64,000 nucleotides of DNA, taken from Mycobacterium ahvazicum (lineage in GTDB: Bacteria > Actinomycetota > Actinomycetes > Mycobacteriales > Mycobacteriaceae). Below the pieces are notes generated by a model. It had not been told where the DNA came from. It worked only from the letters and a program-made list of their open reading frames with translations, and ran no database searches. The position numbers were made by a program, and so were the translations under genes. The DNA is taken from positions 1,178,001-1,242,000 of the forward strand of contig NZ_FXEG02000003.1 of assembly GCF_900176255.2 (NCBI RefSeq). Direction: 5' to 3'. Positions 60,729 to 64,000 of this stretch are shown piece after piece (within the stretch, counting starts at the first letter, position 1; each line of letters starts with the position of its first letter).

Positions 60729-61606
60729 TGCGCCCGCTCCTCATGCCGGGCCGCCCGCGCGCCGACTAGGCGCAGAGCGAACAACACCACAAACGAAAGC
60801 AGCAGCAGCACAATCGATATCGCTGCCGCCCCGGTGCGGTCGTCGTTCTCGATCAACGTGCGTATCCACTGCGACGACACTTCGGTCTTGCCCGGTACCG
60901 CGCCGCCGATCAGGACCACCGAACCGAATTCGCCGATGGCCCGCGAAAACGCCAGGCCGGCACCGGACAACAACGACGGCAGCAGCGCGGGCAACACGAC
61001 CGAGGTGAAGACCTTGGGCCCGCTGGCACCCAACGACGCGGCGGCCTCCTCGGTTTCCCGGTCGATCTCCAGTAGCACCGGTTGAACCGCGCGCACCACG
61101 AACGGCAGCGTGACGAACGCCAGCGCCACCGCCACACCCCAGGCGGTGTGCTGAAGATGCAGCCCGACCGGGCTGTTTTTCCCGTACAGAGCCAGCATGA
61201 CCAGGCTGGCGACGATCGTCGGCAAGGCGAACGGCAGGTCGATGATCGCGTCGACGAGACGCTTTCCGGGGAAGTCATCACGCACCAGCACCCAGGCGAT
61301 CAGCAGGCCGAATAACAGATTGACCACCGTGACCCCGACGGAGATGGTCAGCGTCACGCGAAACGACTCGATTGCGGCACGCGATGTGACGGCCTCCCCG
61401 AACGCGCGCCAGCCGCCACCGGCGGCCTGCCACACGATGGCGGCCAGCGGCAGCAGCACGATCACCGAGAGCCACAGCGTCGCCACCCCGACGCGAAGCG
61501 ACGAGGTGCCGCCGCGCCCGAAAGACCGCGCGACCGGCTGGGTCCCACCGGGCGCGTCGAGGTCGGGCCGAACAGCTTTCGGGTCCGGGGGCGTCGTCAC
61601 GGTCAT
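60725..61606 (-). CDS. cysT: Sulfate ABC transporter permease CysT
   Basis: 293 residues from the ATG at 61606, which overlaps the subI stop by 4 bases; upstream frame is shadow sequence. M. tuberculosis CysT is 283 residues. About six membrane helices and the EAA loop (EIDRETEEAAASLGASGPKVFTSVVLPAL) near 195. A Gly/Pro-rich cytoplasmic tail of about 40 residues precedes the first helix. Confidence 0.95.
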   Translation of the reverse strand: MTVTTPPDPKAVRPDLDAPGGTQPVARSFGRGGTSSLRVGVATLWLSVIVLLPLAAIVWQAAGGGWRAFGEAVTSRAAIESFRVTLTISVGVTVVNLLFGLLIAWVLVRDDFPGKRLVDAIIDLPFALPTIVASLVMLALYGKNSPVGLHLQHTAWGVAVALAFVTLPFVVRAVQPVLLEIDRETEEAAASLGASGPKVFTSVVLPALLPSLLSGAGLAFSRAIGEFGSVVLIGGAVPGKTEVSSQWIRTLIENDDRTGAAAISIVLLLLSFVVLFALRLVGARAARHEERAQ

Positions 61607-62640
61607 CCGGTGGCCTTCGTATAGATCTTGGTGATGCTGCCGTTGCTCTTGTCGAACAGCTGCGGATCGACCGTGGCCCAGCCGCCCAGGTCGGCGATCG
61701 TCCAGAGCTTCGGCGGCAACGGGAACTGGTCGGCGAATTCGGCGGCCACCGACGGGTCGACCGGCCGAAAACCGGCCTGGGCCCACAACCTCTGCGCCGC
61801 GGCCGTGTATTGGAAGTTGCGGAACGCGGTGGCGACGTCGAGGTGCGGGCTCGTTGTCACCAACGCCAGCGGGTTTTCGATCTTGAAGGTCTGCGGTGGG
61901 GTGATGTGCTCGACCGGCTTGCCTTGTCGCTCAGTGGCGATGGCCTCGTTCTCGTAGCTGATCAACACGTCGCCGCTGCCCTGGACGAACACGTCGGTGG
62001 CCTCTCGCCCCGACCCGGGCCGCAATTTCACGTGGTCGCGCACCAACCGGCTGATGAAGTCGATTCCCGCTTGGCCATTCCGGCCGCCCTCGCTCTTGGC
62101 GGCGTACGGGGCCAGTAGATTCCATTTGGCCGAGCCGGAACTCAACGGGCTGGGCGTGATGACCTCGACGCCGGGCCGCAGCAGGTCATCCCAATCCCTG
62201 ATGTTCTTCGGATTGCCCTTGCGCACTACGAAAGTCACCACCGACCCGAACGGGATGCCCTTGGTCGCATCGGTGTTCCAGTCCTTGGAAACCTTGCCCG
62301 CCTTGACCAATCGGGTCACGTCCGGCTCCACCGAGAAGTTCACCAGGTCGCCCGGCTTGCCTTCGGCAACGCCGCGGGACTGGTCACCCGAGGCGCCGTA
62401 GGAGGTGATCACCTGCACGCTCTTGCCCTCTTGGGAGTTGTTGAACGCGGGAATCACCTTGCTCCATCCGGGTTCTGGAGCGGAGTAGGCGACCAGGGTG
62501 ATCGTGGTGTGCGCGCCCGAGGGCCCGCTGCCGCCAACGACATCGCTGGGACCGCCGCCGCAGGCCGCGACGACACCGACGATCAGTGCGAGCGCAACAA
62601 GAGGCCGCCAGCGCGGTGCGCCGGCGTTGTCGATAAGCAT
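61603..62640 (-). CDS. subI: Sulfate-binding lipoprotein SubI
   Basis: 345 residues. Signal peptide with lipobox VVAACGG (Cys about residue 27), so a lipoprotein anchored outside the membrane. The sulfate-binding-protein family is shown by NFSVEPDVTRLVKAG, DWDDLLRPGVEVITPSPLSSG and AKWNLLAPYA. It delivers sulfate to CysTWA. Its transcript carries a leaderless Cys-rich frame upstream (see 62749-62805), consistent with control by cysteine supply. A GGCC-type ribosome region lies before the ATG. Confidence 0.95.
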   Translation of the reverse strand: MLIDNAGAPRWRPLVALALIVGVVAACGGGPSDVVGGSGPSGAHTTITLVAYSAPEPGWSKVIPAFNNSQEGKSVQVITSYGASGDQSRGVAEGKPGDLVNFSVEPDVTRLVKAGKVSKDWNTDATKGIPFGSVVTFVVRKGNPKNIRDWDDLLRPGVEVITPSPLSSGSAKWNLLAPYAAKSEGGRNGQAGIDFISRLVRDHVKLRPGSGREATDVFVQGSGDVLISYENEAIATERQGKPVEHITPPQTFKIENPLALVTTSPHLDVATAFRNFQYTAAAQRLWAQAGFRPVDPSVAAEFADQFPLPPKLWTIADLGGWATVDPQLFDKSNGSITKIYTKATG

Positions 62641-62706
62641 TGACGGCCTTTCGGTGCGGGCTTACGGATTTCGGTCCGTTGCTGCGGAAAGGCGATCAAA
62701 CGTCAG

Positions 62707-62748
62707 GGGAATTCGCGAACTCCCTACCAAACCGCGCGCGGGTGGTAG
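62707..62748 (-). promoter_or_regulatory. Paired hairpins between Cys leader frame and subI
   Basis: Right after the leader stop, CTACCA and TGGTAG arms enclose a GC-rich middle (62724-62748), and next to it GGGAGTTC and GAATTCCC arms pair with one wobble (62707-62724). Adjacent alternative hairpins behind a Cys-rich frame are what an attenuator needs; the switching itself is inferred. Confidence 0.45.
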
Positions 62749-62805
62749 TCAGCGACAACAGTGCACGAAGACATCACATTCCGGGGCTTCGGATGTCAGG
62801 TGCAT
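62749..62805 (-). CDS. Leaderless Cys-rich leader peptide of subI-cysTWA operon
   Basis: An 18-residue frame, MHLTSEAPECDVFVHCCR, begins at the ATG 62805 with two adjacent Cys just before the TGA. TAGGCT at 62813-62818 lies 7 bases upstream, a correctly placed -10 box if the transcript begins at the ATG, and no ribosome site precedes it. The organisation equals the leader before nirA, and leaderless polycysteine frames are reported before mycobacterial sulfur genes. Most likely a cysteine-responsive attenuator. The frame ends 109 bases before subI, with hairpins in between. Confidence 0.7.
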   Translation of the reverse strand: MHLTSEAPECDVFVHCCR

Positions 62806-62876
62806 GGCGCGAAGCCTAACAGGAATTCGCTGACCCGCCACCGGACCGGGTGGCATCGCAAGTCGGCGCGCCCGCC

Positions 62877-62954
62877 TCAGTGCGTCACCCACCAGGCGAC
62901 GATCACCAACACCACGAGCGTGACGAGAACCAGCGTCACGTGAGAACGAGGCAT
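62877..62954 (-). CDS. Possible 25-residue single-pass membrane peptide
   Basis: An ATG at 62954, 6 bases after the stop of the 64-residue gene, starts MPRSHVTLVLVTLVVLVIV followed by AWWVTH and a TGA. It is a basic start plus one hydrophobic helix, the classic plan of a tiny membrane protein. The AGG within the upstream stop region could serve as a weak ribosome site, and translational coupling is likely. No homolog can be named. Its small size leaves a chance of coincidence. Confidence 0.4.
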   Translation of the reverse strand: MPRSHVTLVLVTLVVLVIVAWWVTH

Positions 62955-62960
62955 CGCAGG

Positions 62961-63155
62961 TTACCTGGGCGTCCCGTCGGTCTGGCGGGCGCGCTGCATC
63001 AATTCGAGGCCTTTGCTGAGCACGGCGTCCAGCGCCACCGCCAGGAGGTAGGCGACCGCCAGCACGACGGGCATCACCACCATGGCCTGCAGCACGAAGG
63101 GAAGTCCGGAAAGCCAGAGCTCATTTCCGTCCCACCAATTGAGAAACCCGTTCAC
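62961..63155 (-). CDS. Small membrane protein (Rv2401A-like)
   Basis: 64 residues from a GTG at 63155. The sequence opens with an amphipathic part (NGFLNWWDGNELWLSGLPF), has one long hydrophobic helix (VVMPVVLAVAYLLAVAL) and a basic end (LMQRARQTDGTPR). It corresponds in place, next to subI, and in size to the M. tuberculosis membrane protein Rv2401A, as I recall it. The frame is open further upstream but the sequence there is the shadow of the divergent oxidoreductase. Function unknown. Confidence 0.6.
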   Translation of the reverse strand: MNGFLNWWDGNELWLSGLPFVLQAMVVMPVVLAVAYLLAVALDAVLSKGLELMQRARQTDGTPR

Positions 63156-63180
63156 CCGGCTCACACTATTCGTCCGAGCT

Positions 63181-64000
63181 GTGGAAACACCAATGTGTGA
63201 AGATCGGCAAGTGCCTGTCGCATCCGAGGAAACTACGTGTGTCATCGCCGGCGGCGGTCCGGCCGGAATGGTGCTTGGCCTGCTCTTAGCGCGGGCCGGT
63301 GTAAGAGTCACGGTGATGGAAAAACACGCAGACTTCCTGCGTGACTTCCGGGGCGACACCGTGCACGCGAGCACGTTGCGCCTGCTCGACGAACTCGGTT
63401 TGGGCTCGCGCTTCACCCAGCTCCCGCATCGCCTGATCGACAGCATCACATTGGAGATGCAGGGCCAACCGCTGAACCTCGATTTGTCCCGGCTGCCGGG
63501 CGCGCACCAGCACATCGCCCTGGTGCCGCAGTGGGACTTACTGGAGATGTTGGCCACCGCGGCCGAGGCGGAACCCAGCTTCCGGTTGCTGCGCAGTACC
63601 GAAGTGACCGGGGTGGTGCGCGACGGCAACCGCGTCACCGGGGTTACCTATCGCGACTCGAACGGCGAAAGCAAGCAGATGCGCGCCTTGCTGACGGTGG
63701 CCTGCGACGGGCGCGGATCCACGGTGCGCTCCGCGCTCGGATTCCAACCGCGGCGGTTCGGCGCCCCGATGGACGTGTGGTGGTTCCGGTTGCCTCGTCA
63801 TGCCGACGACCCGAGCGGGCTTGCCGGCATGTTCGTGGCCGGACACGGGATCATCATGATCGACCGCGGCGACTACTACCAGATCGCCTACATCATTCCC
63901 AAGGGCGCCGATGCCGACCTACGAGGCCAGGGCATCGAGGCGTTGCACCGGGTGCTGGTGGATCTGGTGCCCTGGCTCGCCGACCGAGTCGGCACGCTGA
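63181..64000 (+). CDS. FAD-dependent monooxygenase, 3' end cut by window edge
   Basis: About 273 residues visible, open to the right edge. Starts possible at GTG 63181 or ATG 63193; neither has a strong ribosome site. The FAD site VIAGGGPAGMVLGLLLARAG with MEKH is followed by RGDTVHASTLRLLDELGLG and the second flavin motif ACDGRGSTVRSAL, the UbiH/PHBH-type single-component aromatic or quinone monooxygenase pattern. Its start is only 25-37 bases from the divergent small membrane gene, so the two share a promoter region. Substrate unknown; the missing C-terminus limits further assignment. Confidence 0.85.
   Translation, partial: METPMCEDRQVPVASEETTCVIAGGGPAGMVLGLLLARAGVRVTVMEKHADFLRDFRGDTVHASTLRLLDELGLGSRFTQLPHRLIDSITLEMQGQPLNLDLSRLPGAHQHIALVPQWDLLEMLATAAEAEPSFRLLRSTEVTGVVRDGNRVTGVTYRDSNGESKQMRALLTVACDGRGSTVRSALGFQPRRFGAPMDVWWFRLPRHADDPSGLAGMFVAGHGIIMIDRGDYYQIAYIIPKGADADLRGQGIEALHRVLVDLVPWLADRVGTL

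Noticed and set aside
1..64000. CRISPR arrays, insertion sequences, tRNA or phage genes
   Set aside because: No regular repeat-spacer pattern, no transposase or integrase frame, and no tRNA-like cloverleaf was noticed; this was read by eye, not with a scanner.

Overview
The window is a high-GC chromosomal segment of a Mycobacterium. The evidence is gene content and order: era, CNNM transporter, ybeY, phoH, rsmE, dnaJ2, hrcA, cfp2, mbtH-G-F-E-D-C, an SbtA-like permease, hemW, nirA-cysH-che1 and cysA-W-T-subI follow the M. tuberculosis Rv2364c-Rv2400c order as I remember it. Also typical are type VII (ESX-1) secreted substrates, an MmpS/MmpL pair, many 4-base start/stop overlaps and leaderless reading frames. 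The species cannot be named from the sequence; no tRNA, rRNA, CRISPR array, transposase or phage gene was seen.

Layout. 0-1.5 kb: end of a manganese catalase gene and a hemerythrin gene, convergent over a perfect hairpin. 1.6-6.8 kb (minus strand): an island of four ESX-1 substrate genes (EspB-, EspK-, EspA/EspE- and EspC/EspF-like) without secretion machinery; the first and third genes have recognisably duplicated upstream regions. 6.9-15.5 kb: conserved housekeeping block era to hrcA. 15.6-18.6 kb: a Rv2375-like gene, a CMD-family protein overlapping an ECF sigma factor of the SnoaL-tailed (ECF41-like) type, and two tandem CFP2/MTB12 secreted antigens.

18.7-36.6 kb: mycobactin assembly line mbtH-G-F-E-D-C on the minus strand, headed by a thioesterase. 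It is abnormal. mbtB, which should lie first behind the iron box, is reduced to a start region of about 32 recognisable codons (start and ribosome site intact) followed at once by a thioesterase that matches the C-terminal domain of MbtB; the cyclisation, adenylation and carrier domains are gone. mbtA and mbtI are not in the window. MbtE is about 510 residues longer than its M. tuberculosis counterpart and carries a second adenylation domain whose usual core Asp is missing. A 14/19 match to the IdeR box remains in place.

36.9-52.0 kb: genes that in this position replace mbtA-mbtJ-mbtI: a berberine-bridge-type flavoprotein, an MmpS/MmpL pair of the siderophore-exporter subtype, a 3-hydroxybutyrate dehydrogenase, small enzymes, a diguanylate cyclase, and a tight five-gene run (esterase, SDR, diiron oxygenase, Baeyer-Villiger monooxygenase, MerR regulator) that reads as a ketone/ester degradation route. 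52.3-63.2 kb: return to conserved order with the bicarbonate-transporter-like permease, hemW, assimilatory sulfite/APS reduction and the sulfate ABC importer. Both sulfur operons are preceded by tiny leaderless, cysteine-rich reading frames that look like cysteine-sensing attenuators. The right edge cuts a FAD-dependent monooxygenase gene.
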